Positions 37,718 through 47,359 of a stretch of DNA of 64,000 nt are shown one piece after another. The notes beneath the pieces were generated by a model that saw only the letters and a program-made list of their open reading frames with translations, was not told the origin of the DNA and did no database searches. Source of the stretch: Acidobacteriota bacterium (lineage in GTDB: Bacteria > Acidobacteriota > Terriglobia > Acidiferrales > UBA7541). Numbering within the stretch: the first letter of the stretch is position 1; the number at the start of each line of letters is the position of its first letter. The DNA lies in contig QHYK01000039.1 of assembly GCA_003224085.1 (NCBI GenBank), positions 1-64,000 on the forward strand, read 5' to 3'. The translations under genes were made by a program, and so were the position numbers.

Positions 37718-39109
37718 GTGGACAAAGAAACCGGCGTAAGCGCGGGGCCACGACTGCGGCGTTCGCTCACCCTGTGGGATTTGATCTTGTATGGCGCGAT
37801 CGTGCTGCAGCCGGTTGCGCCGATGTCGGTGTTTGGTGCGCTGAGCGACCGTGGGCGCGGCCATGTGGTCACAGCGATTCTGATCGCTATGGTTGCGATG
37901 CTGTTCACCGCGATGAGCTACGGCCGAATGGCGCGTGCCTATCCAAGTGCCGGGTCAGCGTTCACCTATGTCGCGCAAGAGATCCATCCCTCCATCGGAT
38001 ACGTCACCGGCTGGAGTTTCGTCATGGATTACATCGTGAATCCGCTGATCTGTACCATCTGGTGCGCAGTACAAGCCCACGAGTTTGCCCCGGGGATTCC
38101 CGTCTGGGGCTGGAAGGTTTTCTTTGCGGTTGCGTTTACGCTGCTGAATCTTCAAGGAATCAAGACCTCAGCGCGCGTCAATGCGGGCTTGACGATTGGG
38201 ATGAGCGCGGTGGTGATTGTGGTGTTTGTAACGGCGATTCGCTACATCCTTGGACATCCCCACAGCGATCCGCGATTTTTCACGCGACCTTTCTACGACC
38301 CGCAGACCTTTACTTGGGGAAATCTGTTTGGTTGTACTTCTATTGCCGTGCTCTCCTACATCGGATTTGACGCTATTTCCACGCTTTCCGAAGAAGCAGA
38401 GAATCCCCGGCGCAATATCTTGCTGGCAACGGTTCTCACCTGTGTGGTGATTGGATTTTTGTCCGCAGCAGAAGTCTACATCGGGCAACTGGTGTGGCCT
38501 GCCTCGCAGCCATTTCCGAATCCGGACACCGCGTATGTTTGGGCTGCGGCGAGGACCTGGGCGCCATTGTTCAAGATTCTAGGTCTCACTCTGATAGTGG
38601 CTAACTTCGGGTCGGGCATGGGGGCACACATAGGCGCGGCCCGCCTGCTGTACGGCATGGGGAGGAGCAACGCGCTCCCGAAATCTTTTTTCGGAGCGAT
38701 TGATCCAAAGCATCAGGTTCCCCGAAACAATGTGCTCGTTGTCGGAGCAATAGCGCTGATTTTGTCGCAATTGCGCAGCGCGGATGGCTCTTTTTTGCTC
38801 ACCTATGAGCGAGGAGTTGAGCTATTGAATTACGGAGCGCTAATCGCGTTCATGGGCGTGAATGCGGCAGCGTTGGCACGTTACTTTCTCCGCGTTGACC
38901 ACAAGTCTCTGGGTGAGTTGGTCCGGAATGCGCTTTCGAATCTCATTCCTCCAATGTTGGGCTTGGTCATCTGCTTCTTCCTATGGCTAAACCTTAGCCG
39001 CTCAGCAAAGATTGTGGGATCCATCTGGATGCTTGCAGGGATCTTGTTCGGCGTGTGGAAGACCCGCGGGTTCCGTGAACAACTTTCGTTTGAGGTGCCG
39101 CCGGAATGA
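37718..39109 (+). CDS. APC-superfamily amino acid/polyamine permease
   Basis: A 463-residue inner-membrane transporter with about twelve helices. The first helix region LTLWDLILYGAIVLQPVAPM and the conserved helix-6 area SYIGFDAISTLSEEAENPRRN are typical of amino acid-polyamine-organocation carriers, closest in pattern to PuuP/putrescine-type importers. Start codon is GTG at 37718 with AAAGGAG eleven bases upstream. The LacI-type regulator starts 50 bases after the stop on the same strand, so the two may be one unit with a regulated carbon or nitrogen source. Substrate unknown. Confidence 0.87.
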   Translation: MDKETGVSAGPRLRRSLTLWDLILYGAIVLQPVAPMSVFGALSDRGRGHVVTAILIAMVAMLFTAMSYGRMARAYPSAGSAFTYVAQEIHPSIGYVTGWSFVMDYIVNPLICTIWCAVQAHEFAPGIPVWGWKVFFAVAFTLLNLQGIKTSARVNAGLTIGMSAVVIVVFVTAIRYILGHPHSDPRFFTRPFYDPQTFTWGNLFGCTSIAVLSYIGFDAISTLSEEAENPRRNILLATVLTCVVIGFLSAAEVYIGQLVWPASQPFPNPDTAYVWAAARTWAPLFKILGLTLIVANFGSGMGAHIGAARLLYGMGRSNALPKSFFGAIDPKHQVPRNNVLVVGAIALILSQLRSADGSFLLTYERGVELLNYGALIAFMGVNAAALARYFLRVDHKSLGELVRNALSNLIPPMLGLVICFFLWLNLSRSAKIVGSIWMLAGILFGVWKTRGFREQLSFEVPPE

Positions 39110-39158
39110 GCCGCTTGTAGCAAGCAAGGACCGTTGCCTTGCGGCGAACTCTGGAAGA

Positions 39159-40280
39159 ATGACGGTGCCTGCAGAGGAATCCAAACCAGTGAAGCGTCAT
39201 AGCGGAAAAGTCAAGATGGTCACGATGCGCGATGTGGCGCAGGCCAGCGGGTTCTCGCCGGCCACGGTTTCCATCGTGCTGAACAGCGCACCGCTCGCGC
39301 GGTACATCGCTCCGGCGACCAAGAAGCGGATTGAAGACGCGGCCAAGAAGCTGGGCTACCGGCCGAACGCGATGGCGCGATTCCTGCGTAGCAAGCGAAG
39401 CCAGAGCGTGGGCGTGATGCTCTTTGACGTCACCGATCCGTTTTGCGCGCCCATCTTGCGCGGCATTGAAAACGCGCTGTATCAATCTTCCTACGTGCCG
39501 ATCTTCGCCGATGCCCACAACCAAAAAAGCCGGTTCGAGCACTGCCTGGAAATGCTCCTGGATCATCACGTCGAAGCCCTGATCGTCGTGGCCAACTGGT
39601 TGTTCGTTGATATTCAGCTGTTGGCGGACCTGAGTAAGCGAAACATCACAGCAGCGACGATTTGCTGGGAAGTGCCAGGCGATTCGGTGAGTTCGGTGAT
39701 CGTGGACAACGAAGCCGGAGGAAGGCTGGCACTCGAGCACCTCTACCACCTGGGGCACCGCAAGATAGCGTTCATCCGCGGACCCAAAATGCTGATTGAC
39801 AGCGCACCGCGTTGGAAAGGCACGCAGAAGTTTGCGCACTCCGTGGGATTGGAGATCGATCCCTCAATGGTGGTGCAGCTGCCTGATGTCTGGGACCCCA
39901 ATTCCGGATTCGAGGGCGGCTACCGGCTGACGGAAGAATTGCTGCAACGCAAAAAGAAGTTCACGGCGATGATGGCATTTGACGATTTGACTGCATTGGG
40001 CGTCATTCGCGCGCTGACCAAGGCCCGCATGAAAGTGCCGGAACACTGCTCGGTGGTGGGCTTCGATGACGTGCCGCTTTCCTCCATGTCTGCTCCTTCC
40101 TTGACCACGGTTCGGCAACCGCTGGAGGCCATGGGAAACCTGGCCGCGAGCATTGTCATGGAAGGAATCAATGCGGGCTTGGAAAACCGCGAGTGGAGCA
40201 TCTCGCGTCACAAGGTGAGCCCGGAACTGGTGATTCGCGATTCCACCATGGCCGCGGCGCTGACAGCATGGGACGACTGA
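39159..40280 (+). CDS. LacI-family transcriptional regulator
   Basis: A 373-residue regulator. The N-terminal LacI helix-turn-helix with hinge is clear: VTMRDVAQASGFSPATVSIVLN, LGYRPNAMARFLRSKRS. The ligand-binding periplasmic-binding-protein-like domain follows (VGVMLFDVTDPFCAPILRGI, GHRKIAFIRGP, SVVGFDDVPLSSMSAPSLTTV). An extra 20-residue polar N-terminal tail precedes the DNA-binding domain if the ATG at 39159 is right; ATG at 39216 is an alternative. Its effector is probably a sugar or nucleoside by family. The gene follows the APC permease closely, although LacI proteins seldom control amino acid carriers. Confidence 0.88.
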   Translation: MTVPAEESKPVKRHSGKVKMVTMRDVAQASGFSPATVSIVLNSAPLARYIAPATKKRIEDAAKKLGYRPNAMARFLRSKRSQSVGVMLFDVTDPFCAPILRGIENALYQSSYVPIFADAHNQKSRFEHCLEMLLDHHVEALIVVANWLFVDIQLLADLSKRNITAATICWEVPGDSVSSVIVDNEAGGRLALEHLYHLGHRKIAFIRGPKMLIDSAPRWKGTQKFAHSVGLEIDPSMVVQLPDVWDPNSGFEGGYRLTEELLQRKKKFTAMMAFDDLTALGVIRALTKARMKVPEHCSVVGFDDVPLSSMSAPSLTTVRQPLEAMGNLAASIVMEGINAGLENREWSISRHKVSPELVIRDSTMAAALTAWDD

Positions 40281-40447
40281 CCCGAGTTGCCACAACAAGC
40301 AATCTTCCCCCTATAGTTTTTGTGTGAGTGTCGCTTCGCAAGGGGAGACCTTCCCGCGCCACAAACGTGGTGCCATGCGTGCCATGCTTCTCTCCTTGAC
40401 ATTCTACCTATGCCCGGGTTATATGTGTCGAATGTCTAGGAGACGTT

Positions 40448-40801
40448 ATGCCGCCAGGGGGTGTCATGCCGATTGAGAAATCCGATTTGCTGCAGGGCAC
40501 GCTGGACATGCTGATCCTGAAAATCGTGACGCTGGGCCCCATCCACGGCTACGGCATCTCGCAGCGGTTGCGGCAAATCTCGCAAGATGTGCTGCTCGTG
40601 CAGCAGGGCTCGCTCTACCCCGCGCTCCATCGCCTGGAAAAGCGCGGCTGGCTCGCCGCCGAGTGGGGCGAGTCCGAAAACGGCCGCCAGGCCAAGTTCT
40701 ACAGGCTGTCGGCGAAAGGCAAGCAACAACTGAAGAAAGAGGAATCGAATTGGAACCGCTTGGCCGGAGCGGTGACGAGCATTCTTCAGACCGCGCAATA
40801 G
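40448..40801 (+). CDS. PadR-family regulator of the downstream permease
   Basis: A 117-residue winged-helix protein: LLQGTLDMLILKIVTLGPIHGYGI, VQQGSLYPALHRLEKRGWLA, GRQAKFYRLSAKGKQQL. AGGAG lies eight bases before the ATG. Its stop is ten bases before the start of a large ADOP permease, a pairing repeated many times in acidobacterial genomes. PadR proteins repress promoters until they bind a small lipophilic ligand, so this one is likely to control the permease operon and itself. No palindromic operator was identified with confidence. Confidence 0.9.
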   Translation: MPPGGVMPIEKSDLLQGTLDMLILKIVTLGPIHGYGISQRLRQISQDVLLVQQGSLYPALHRLEKRGWLAAEWGESENGRQAKFYRLSAKGKQQLKKEESNWNRLAGAVTSILQTAQ

Positions 40802-40811
40802 GAGTACCGCC

Positions 40812-43409
40812 ATGCCGTCCTGGAAGTCTCCCTTTCGCAAGCTTACGCTCGATCGGCAGTACGATTCCGAACTTCACTTCCACATCGAGAAACTTACCGA
40901 AGAGAACATCGCTCGAGGCATGACGCCGGAAGAGGCCAGAAGACGCGCGGCGCTCGAATTCGGCGGCGCAGAGCAAATCAAGGAAGAATTGCGGGACGTG
41001 CAGCGCTTTCCCATCCTCGAAGCCACGCTGAAAAATTTCCAAGGGGCGGTGCGTTTTATTCGCAAGTCGCCGTCTTTTTCGATCGTGGTCATTCTGACGC
41101 TGGCCCTGGGGATTGGCGCGAACAGCGCCGTTTTTTCGGCGATTGATGCGATTCTGCTGCGGCCATTGCCGTATCCCGAAGGCGACCGGCTCATGGAGCT
41201 TCAGCAAATCCATCAAAGGGTGCAGAGGCCGCAGACGCGCCTGGCGCCCTTGCGGCTCGAAGATTGGAACCGGCTGAATTCCACGTTCGAGGGGATCACC
41301 GGCTACTACACGGAAGACGATTCCGAAACGTCCGGCATTCTGCCGGAGAAAATAGAAGTTGCATACGTCGCACCGCGATTTTTCCAAGTATTCGGCGTCG
41401 CACCGACGGTGGGACGCGAGTTCAATTCCGCCGAAGAACAGTTCGGCGGGCCGAATGCAGTTCTCATCAGCTACCGCTTGTGGCGCCGCCGCTTTGGCGC
41501 CGATCCGGACGTGCTCACAAAACAACTGCGAATTCATGAGCATGCCTGGTCGATCGTCGGCGTCCTGCCCGCTTCCTTCGCGTTTCCTGACCGCGATGCG
41601 GAAATCTGGGTGCCGGTTCCACCCGACGCCCCGCCCGCGCAACAAAGAGAATGGGGCTGGTACATCGCGATCGGGCGTCTCAAGCCCGGCGTAACGGTGG
41701 ACCAGGCGCGGGCCAATCTCGAAACGGTGCAGGCGCAACTCGGCAAGCAATATCCCCAAACGGATGCGGACTTAACTGCGGGAGTCGTGCCGCTCAAAGA
41801 AACGACGATCGGCGGTGTACGCGGTTCGCTCTGGATGTTGTTTGGCGCGGTGTCGCTGCTTCTGCTGATTGCCTGCACCAACATTGTCGCGCTGCTGCTC
41901 GCTCGGGGGGCACAGCGCCAGCACGAAATTTCGGTGCGGCTGTCGCTGGGCGCTACGCGCTTCATGGTAGTTTGCCAGTTGCTCACCGAATCTTTCGTGC
42001 TAGCGCTCACTGGCGCGCTGATTGGCCTGTTTGTGGCGGGCGAGGCCTCGGACGTCTTTCGCGGGCTGGCCAATGAGCTTCCGCGTGTGGAAGAGATTCA
42101 CCTCGACGCGCGCATACTGCTGTACACGCTAGCGTGTTCTGTCCTGGCGACTCTTCTTTGCGGATTGTTCCCTGCGATTCGCGGAGCGCGCGGCCATCTT
42201 TCCGGAGCGCTGGCGCAGACCAGCCGCTCGCAGGTGTCCGCGCGCACCCCGCTCCAGTGGTTCCTGGTCGGCGTGCAAGTCGCTCTTGCAGTGACCTTGC
42301 TGGGCGGCGCGGGATTGCTGCTGCGAAGCTTTCAGGCCCTCGGCCGCGTATCGCCTGGGTTTGATCCGCAGAACGTTCTCACTCTTCACATTACAGGTTC
42401 GTACGGAGAAACCGCGGACTTGAAAAAGCTCCAGTCGCGAATCTGGCGCACCCTGGAAAATCTGCGCGCCTTGCCCGGCGTCGAATCTGCCGCGACCTCG
42501 CTTTTTTTGCCCGGCGTGCCGTTCGCTTTTCAGAATGAATTGACGATAGCCGAGGAACAGACGGACCCGAATCGCAAGATTGTGACGGAAACGCGCGTGG
42601 TTTCGCCGAGCTACTTTGCCGCCATGCGCATTCCGATCCTTGCCGGCGAGTTGTGCCGGGAAGACATCCATTCTGTCAACGTCATGGTGAATCGCAGTTT
42701 CGCAAGCGCGTATTTTCCCCGAACAACACCGATTGGTCATCACGTTCGGGAACCGGGGAACCCGTTTCTTCCCGGAGGCGAGATTCGCGGCATCGCAGGC
42801 GACGCCCGCGAAGAAGGTTTGAACCGCGAGCCTGCCCCCACCGTGTATTGGTGCCTGAGCGCCCCCAGCCCGGACCCGTATTATTTGGTGCGTACGCGCA
42901 CGGAGCCGACCGCGATGGCCGGGGCTCTGCGCAAAAAAATCCAGGAGATCGAGCCGGCCCGCTCGGTCTTCGACATCCTTTTGCTGGAAGAACATTTGAA
43001 CGACGCTTTCGCGGAAAACCGGCTGCGCACGATTCTGCTTACGCTGTTTTCGGTGACCGCGGTTTCGCTGGCGTGCATCGGACTCTACGGAACGCTGAGC
43101 TATTCCGTGACCGCGCGGCGTCGCGAAGTCGGTTTGCGTCTTGCGCTCGGAGCCCTGCAAGGACAAATCGTGAAGCAATTTCTTTTGCAAGGATTGGCCG
43201 TCACCCTTCTTGGCTGTCTTGCCGGTTGGGGCTTAGCGGCTGCATCCTCGCGCGTGCTCTCCGAAATGCTCTATGGCGTCTCGCCTTCGGATGCTCCGAC
43301 CTTGTTAACCGTAGTGCTCTTGATGCTTCTTGTTGCCGCCTTGGCAGCGTTGATGCCGGCGCTTCGCGCCGCTCACGTCGATCCGATGCAGGTGCTCCGG
43401 GAAGAGTAG
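40812..43409 (+). CDS. MacB-like orphan ABC permease (ADOP type)
   Basis: An 865-residue inner-membrane protein. Residues 1-80 form a cytoplasmic helical cap typical of ADOP proteins (SELHFHIEKLTEENIARGM, MTPEEARRRA, GGAEQIKEELRD). The first membrane helix is near 90-110 ([29 protein letters not shown]), followed by a large periplasmic MacB-type core domain, three helices with an FtsX signature (RQHEISVRLSLGATR), a second periplasmic domain and a second FtsX trio (RRREVGLRLALGA). This duplicated form lacks any ATPase domain, and no ATPase gene is adjacent. It may use a distant ATPase or act without one in envelope export. Paired with the PadR gene. Confidence 0.9.
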   Translation: MPSWKSPFRKLTLDRQYDSELHFHIEKLTEENIARGMTPEEARRRAALEFGGAEQIKEELRDVQRFPILEATLKNFQGAVRFIRKSPSFSIVVILTLALGIGANSAVFSAIDAILLRPLPYPEGDRLMELQQIHQRVQRPQTRLAPLRLEDWNRLNSTFEGITGYYTEDDSETSGILPEKIEVAYVAPRFFQVFGVAPTVGREFNSAEEQFGGPNAVLISYRLWRRRFGADPDVLTKQLRIHEHAWSIVGVLPASFAFPDRDAEIWVPVPPDAPPAQQREWGWYIAIGRLKPGVTVDQARANLETVQAQLGKQYPQTDADLTAGVVPLKETTIGGVRGSLWMLFGAVSLLLLIACTNIVALLLARGAQRQHEISVRLSLGATRFMVVCQLLTESFVLALTGALIGLFVAGEASDVFRGLANELPRVEEIHLDARILLYTLACSVLATLLCGLFPAIRGARGHLSGALAQTSRSQVSARTPLQWFLVGVQVALAVTLLGGAGLLLRSFQALGRVSPGFDPQNVLTLHITGSYGETADLKKLQSRIWRTLENLRALPGVESAATSLFLPGVPFAFQNELTIAEEQTDPNRKIVTETRVVSPSYFAAMRIPILAGELCREDIHSVNVMVNRSFASAYFPRTTPIGHHVREPGNPFLPGGEIRGIAGDAREEGLNREPAPTVYWCLSAPSPDPYYLVRTRTEPTAMAGALRKKIQEIEPARSVFDILLLEEHLNDAFAENRLRTILLTLFSVTAVSLACIGLYGTLSYSVTARRREVGLRLALGALQGQIVKQFLLQGLAVTLLGCLAGWGLAAASSRVLSEMLYGVSPSDAPTLLTVVLLMLLVAALAALMPALRAAHVDPMQVLREE

Positions 43410-43510
43410 TCCTCGCGTTTGTTGAGAGCGCTGTGGCCGTCGCAGTGCAGCACTCTGCGAACCTATCGCTGATCGATGATATTGGAGTCGGACCCGTGGT
43501 GCGATCCGCT

Positions 43511-44866
43511 CTAGTGAAATGTGATCGAAACCGGCGCCGCGAAGATCTCGGATTGCTTGCCGCCATCTGAGGTCGGTACCGCACTTCCCCAACTCAAGAC
43601 GACGTTGTTTGGCGACGTTGCGGAAACGCCGATGGTGTCGCCCGGCCATACCGACGAGTTGCCGAACTGCGTCGAGACCTGGATGGGATCGGAGAGCCAT
43701 CCACGTGTGACGGAGAAAGTCCGCAAATACATGGCGTACCCCCGCGGATTGCTGTCCGAGAGCCACGCGACATAGGCGATTCCGGAGCCGCCGCTGGCTA
43801 CTTGGACGATGTGAGGAATATTGAGACTGTCCGGCGTTACTTGAACCGGCACTGACCAACTCTGGCCGTGGTCGGTGGAGAAAGAGATCCAGCCAAGGTC
43901 GTTCGGGGTGCCATCGGGGTTGCTTCCCTGTGTGTCCCAAGTAGCGTACAGGTTACCGCCCGAATCCATGGCAATGTCCCCGTCAATCCACCACTCGGCG
44001 AGCGACATCGTCCCTGCCTGCGGGCCGACCTGGATGGGAGTCGACCACGTGGCTCCTCCATCGGTGGACGAGGTGAAGTAGCTGTAGGCGGGATTCAAGG
44101 TATAGGTCGCGGTATTCGTGACTTTATAACCTTGGTAAAGAATGTCGATTTCCCCGTTGGATTCGACCACCATGGGCGCGCTGTCAGCGCCGCTCGCCGG
44201 AAATCCCGGGCTCACATGCACCATAGGGCCAAATGTCTTGCCGCCGTCGGTGGACTTCTGAATGACCACGTTTAAATCGCCCGTCGCAAAGGCGCAACTG
44301 CCGGCCGAAGAACAGATGTAAGTGACCGAGGTGCGTTCGGGTCCGTAGTCCCAGGTCACATAAACGGCGCCGTCGGGTCCAACAGCGATGAAGTCGCGGT
44401 CACCCCAGTTCTTGGCGTCCGGCGGAATCAGCGAAGTCACTTGCGTGAAGGACTGCCCGTGGTCAAAGGAGGCTGCAACCACGGGATACCATTGGGCGTT
44501 CTTGGCGAGCATGAAAGCGGCATACACGGTGCCGTCCGGGCCCACGGCGAGGGCGGGATCCCAGGAATTTACGCTTGATCCGACGGAGTCCGGAACCGAA
44601 ATTGGGTTAGAGAAGGTGAGCCCTCCATTCGTAGACACAGCAAAAGCTATGCCCTTACAGCCCATCCACTCTTCGTAGACGTACTCGGGGTCCGTTGGAT
44701 CGACTGCTTGCTCGACTTCTGCGTTTTGGCCGGAGCAGGAACTACTAATGTTGGTGATGGGACCAACGCTGTAGGTTGACCCGCAAGCCGCGGCCGCTGC
44801 AAGCGAAATAAGGGCCAATGCGGCCATAGATCGTGGCACAACCAAAAGCACGCGGTTACGTGCCAT
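43511..44866 (-). CDS. Secreted sialidase-like (BNR/Asp-box) propeller protein
   Basis: A 451-residue exported protein. A signal peptide with a Cys at residue 28 in the context AAAACGS could be a lipobox-like site, so it may be a lipoprotein. The mature part has Asp-box repeats: STNGGLTFS, SFDHGQSFT, STDGGKTF, STDGGATWS, STDHGQSWS, consistent with a six-bladed sialidase-like propeller. Conserved sialidase arginines could not be placed with certainty, so an enzymatic role is not claimed. GGAGGG lies upstream of the ATG on the minus strand. Monocistronic by position, convergent with the ADOP gene. Confidence 0.8.
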   Translation of the reverse strand: MARNRVLLVVPRSMAALALISLAAAAACGSTYSVGPITNISSSCSGQNAEVEQAVDPTDPEYVYEEWMGCKGIAFAVSTNGGLTFSNPISVPDSVGSSVNSWDPALAVGPDGTVYAAFMLAKNAQWYPVVAASFDHGQSFTQVTSLIPPDAKNWGDRDFIAVGPDGAVYVTWDYGPERTSVTYICSSAGSCAFATGDLNVVIQKSTDGGKTFGPMVHVSPGFPASGADSAPMVVESNGEIDILYQGYKVTNTATYTLNPAYSYFTSSTDGGATWSTPIQVGPQAGTMSLAEWWIDGDIAMDSGGNLYATWDTQGSNPDGTPNDLGWISFSTDHGQSWSVPVQVTPDSLNIPHIVQVASGGSGIAYVAWLSDSNPRGYAMYLRTFSVTRGWLSDPIQVSTQFGNSSVWPGDTIGVSATSPNNVVLSWGSAVPTSDGGKQSEIFAAPVSITFH

Positions 44867-44968
44867 GGAGCCCTCCTTTTTTATTCAGCGAGTTTCAAGA
44901 GTCCTTTCAGGATTCGGCGAGTGGGGACACTCCATGGGTGGCCATACTGAACCCGGGGTTTTGGGATG

Positions 44969-45405
44969 TCAATTGGAGAGTAGAGCGTTAGTTAAGCGCT
45001 GTGGCCCGCGCAGTGTAACTGGGCCGAAGGCAGGATGGCGTCCGTGGCGGGCCAGGTCTTCTGCTCCTAGATTCATTGCTCGCAATTGATCCAGGCTTTT
45101 TGCTCGAAGCCGCGCAAATTCATCCAGTAACCGCGGGAGCGACTTGCCTTGGCTCTCCCGCACGTGTCCCGCGCGATCAAAAGGTTCAAACTTCCTGGTC
45201 TCGCCAAATTGCAGAATGATCTTCGTACGCGGGATCCAATCCCTGCGCTCGCCGTAAATCAGATGGGCGACTACCTCGGACGGGCTCCAAGGGCCTTTTC
45301 CTTCTTGCAAAACGTCCATGCTTCCGGCAGATCGCGCAAAAAGGCGTTGAGAGCGGCGGGCGTGCGGGAAAGGAGCGCCATGGCGTCATGCAGGTTGTGT
45401 TGCAT
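44969..45405 (-). pseudogene. Broken DinB-family gene (frameshift and lost C-terminus)
   Basis: Read on the minus strand, 45405 to about 45290 encodes a DinB N-terminus (MQHNLHDAMALLSRTPAALN, LPEAWTF). The frame then shifts by one base within the A-rich AAGAAGGAAAAGG, and the next frame continues the same protein (GPWSPSEVVAHLIYGERRDW, RESQGKSLPRLLDEFARLRA, GRHPAFGPVTL). The family's last third, with the metal-binding HxxxH region, is replaced by unrelated sequence that stops at 44969. DinB proteins are four-helix metal-dependent enzymes of thiol transfer or unknown function. Two independent lesions argue for a true pseudogene rather than a sequencing error alone. Confidence 0.75.
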
Positions 45406-45614
45406 CGTGGTCGCCAGCGTGAAACATCTCGGTGCACCGATGGCAGCTCGGGCACAAGTCACAGACCTAAGATTTCACCACAGACTCGACCGAGGTCACA
45501 GAGAAGACTGGGGCGACTAACGCTTCCTATTGGCATGGAGCAAGCGATGGAAACTCGCGTCGAGCTGGCGGAGCATCGAGGCGCCTGAGCCACAAGTCAC
45601 GATTCACGGCTCTA

Positions 45615-47186
45615 CTAATGCAGGAAGTGGCGGATGCCGGTGAAGACCATGCTGAGGCCCCAGCGGTCTGCGGTGGCAATCACGTCCGGGTCGCGGACCG
45701 AACCGCCAGGCTGAATGACCGCGGTCGCACCGGCTTTGGCTGCTTCCTCGATGCCATCGGGAAAAGGAAAAAATGCATCGGAGGCGACCACGGTTCCCGC
45801 GAGCGGCGATTGCGCCTTCATCACCGCGAGTTTCACGGAGTCCACCCGGCTCATCTGGCCAGCGCCGACCCCCACGGTCGCACCGTCTTTCGCGAACACG
45901 ATGGCGTTGGACTTCACGTGCTTCGCCACCTTCCACGCAAAGCGCATCGCGTGCATTTCCTCTTGCGAAGGCACGCGCTTGGTCACCGTGCGGGGTTCGT
46001 TGTCGTTGAGTTCGCCGAGGTCCGGCTGCTGCACGAGCATGCCGCCAAGAATCCGCTTGAGCTGCAGCTCGCGTTCAGGTTCCAATCCGCCGGGAAACAG
46101 TTCGAGCAAGCGCAAGTTTTTCTTTGCCGCAAAAATTTCTTTCGCGCGGGCCGCAAATCCTGGCGCCGCGATGCACTCGACGAACAGCTTCGTCACTTCT
46201 TCCGCAGTGGCCGCGTCTACCTCGCGATTGAACGCCAACACGCCGCCAAACGCGGAGACCGGATCGCATGCCAATGCCTTCAAATACGCATCGCGCAGGT
46301 TTGCTTGTTCCGCCGTGCCGCAGGGATTGTTGTGCTTGATGATGACGGCTGCGGGATTTTTGAATTCCGCCGCGAGGCTGCGCGCTGCTTCGAGGTCCAC
46401 GAAATTGTTGTAGGAGAGCTCTTTGCCTTGGAGCTGCTTTGCAGCCGCCAATCCTTCCGGCGCGCGGCTCGCAGGCACGTAGAGCGCCGCGGCCTGATGC
46501 GGATTTTCGCCGTAGCGCAATTCCTGCCGCTGGCGAAGCGCGAGGTGCACGCGCTCGGGCAGCACCGGTTTTGCTTGCAACTTCACGTGGCCCTCGGCTG
46601 ACGCAAGACGCTCCAGTTCCGCGGTAATCATTCCGTCGTAGCGCGAAGTAGTGGCGAAGGCTTTTCGCGCCAGCTCAAGCCGCGTTGCAAGGGCGGTATC
46701 GCCGGAGCTTTCAATTTCTTTTGCGACGCGTTCGAAATCCGCGGGATCCCAGACCACGGTTACGCTTTCGAAATTTTTCGCGGCCGAGCGCAGCATCGTA
46801 GGACCACCAATGTCGATGTTCTCGATGAGTTCCTCGGCGGTGAGCCCGGCTTTTGCGGCCGTCGCTTCAAAGGGATACAGGCTCACCACGACGAGATCGA
46901 TCGGCGCAATGCCGTGTTCTTCCGCTTGTTTCTGGTCATCCGCATGCTTCCTGCGGAAAAGCAGCCCACCATGCACTTTGGGATGCAGCGTCTTCACACG
47001 TCCGCCGAGCATTTCGGGCCAGCCGGTGAAGTCGGACACGTCGCGAACGGCGACTCCGTCTTCGCGCAGCAGTTTGGCTGTTCCGCCGGTTGAAAGGATT
47101 TCGATTTTTCGCGCTGCAAGGCGCTTCGCAAAAGCAACGATTCCGGTTTTGTCAAAAACGCTGATGAGCGCGCGCTCCACCGCCAT
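45615..47186 (-). CDS. purH: Bifunctional AICAR formyltransferase/IMP cyclohydrolase PurH
   Basis: A 523-residue cytoplasmic enzyme performing the last two steps of IMP synthesis. Residues 1 to about 195 are the IMP cyclohydrolase domain ([53 protein letters not shown]). The rest is the AICAR transformylase domain with the catalytic Lys-His in [12 protein letters not shown] and the C-terminal [14 protein letters not shown] and FTGIRHFLH. All motifs are intact and length is usual. The gene is divergently placed from nothing; a purine-rich repeat lies downstream of its start region toward the next gene. Confidence 0.96.
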   Translation of the reverse strand: MAVERALISVFDKTGIVAFAKRLAARKIEILSTGGTAKLLREDGVAVRDVSDFTGWPEMLGGRVKTLHPKVHGGLLFRRKHADDQKQAEEHGIAPIDLVVVSLYPFEATAAKAGLTAEELIENIDIGGPTMLRSAAKNFESVTVVWDPADFERVAKEIESSGDTALATRLELARKAFATTSRYDGMITAELERLASAEGHVKLQAKPVLPERVHLALRQRQELRYGENPHQAAALYVPASRAPEGLAAAKQLQGKELSYNNFVDLEAARSLAAEFKNPAAVIIKHNNPCGTAEQANLRDAYLKALACDPVSAFGGVLAFNREVDAATAEEVTKLFVECIAAPGFAARAKEIFAAKKNLRLLELFPGGLEPERELQLKRILGGMLVQQPDLGELNDNEPRTVTKRVPSQEEMHAMRFAWKVAKHVKSNAIVFAKDGATVGVGAGQMSRVDSVKLAVMKAQSPLAGTVVASDAFFPFPDGIEEAAKAGATAVIQPGGSVRDPDVIATADRWGLSMVFTGIRHFLH

Positions 47187-47268
47187 GAATCCCTCCCCAC
47201 CAAGCAGAACAGTGTAAGCGGGCGGCGCAGTTTCGGAAAGTGCGGCGATGTGGAAATCCGAGGAGAAG

Positions 47269-47302
47269 GCAGAAAGCAGAATGTAGAAAACAGAAAGCAG
47301 AA
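47269..47302. repeat. Imperfect GCAGAAA-type direct repeat in the purH leader
   Basis: The unit CAGAAAGCAGAA appears twice, separated by TGTAGAAAA. On the opposite strand it reads as TTCTGCTTTCTG repeats. It sits in the 172-base gap between purH and the next minus-strand gene and has no coding content. Confidence 0.5.
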
Positions 47303-47359
47303 CAAGAAAAAAGAATCCTAACGGCAGGCTGATGACGGAGAAACCGGACTGGGATCAGC

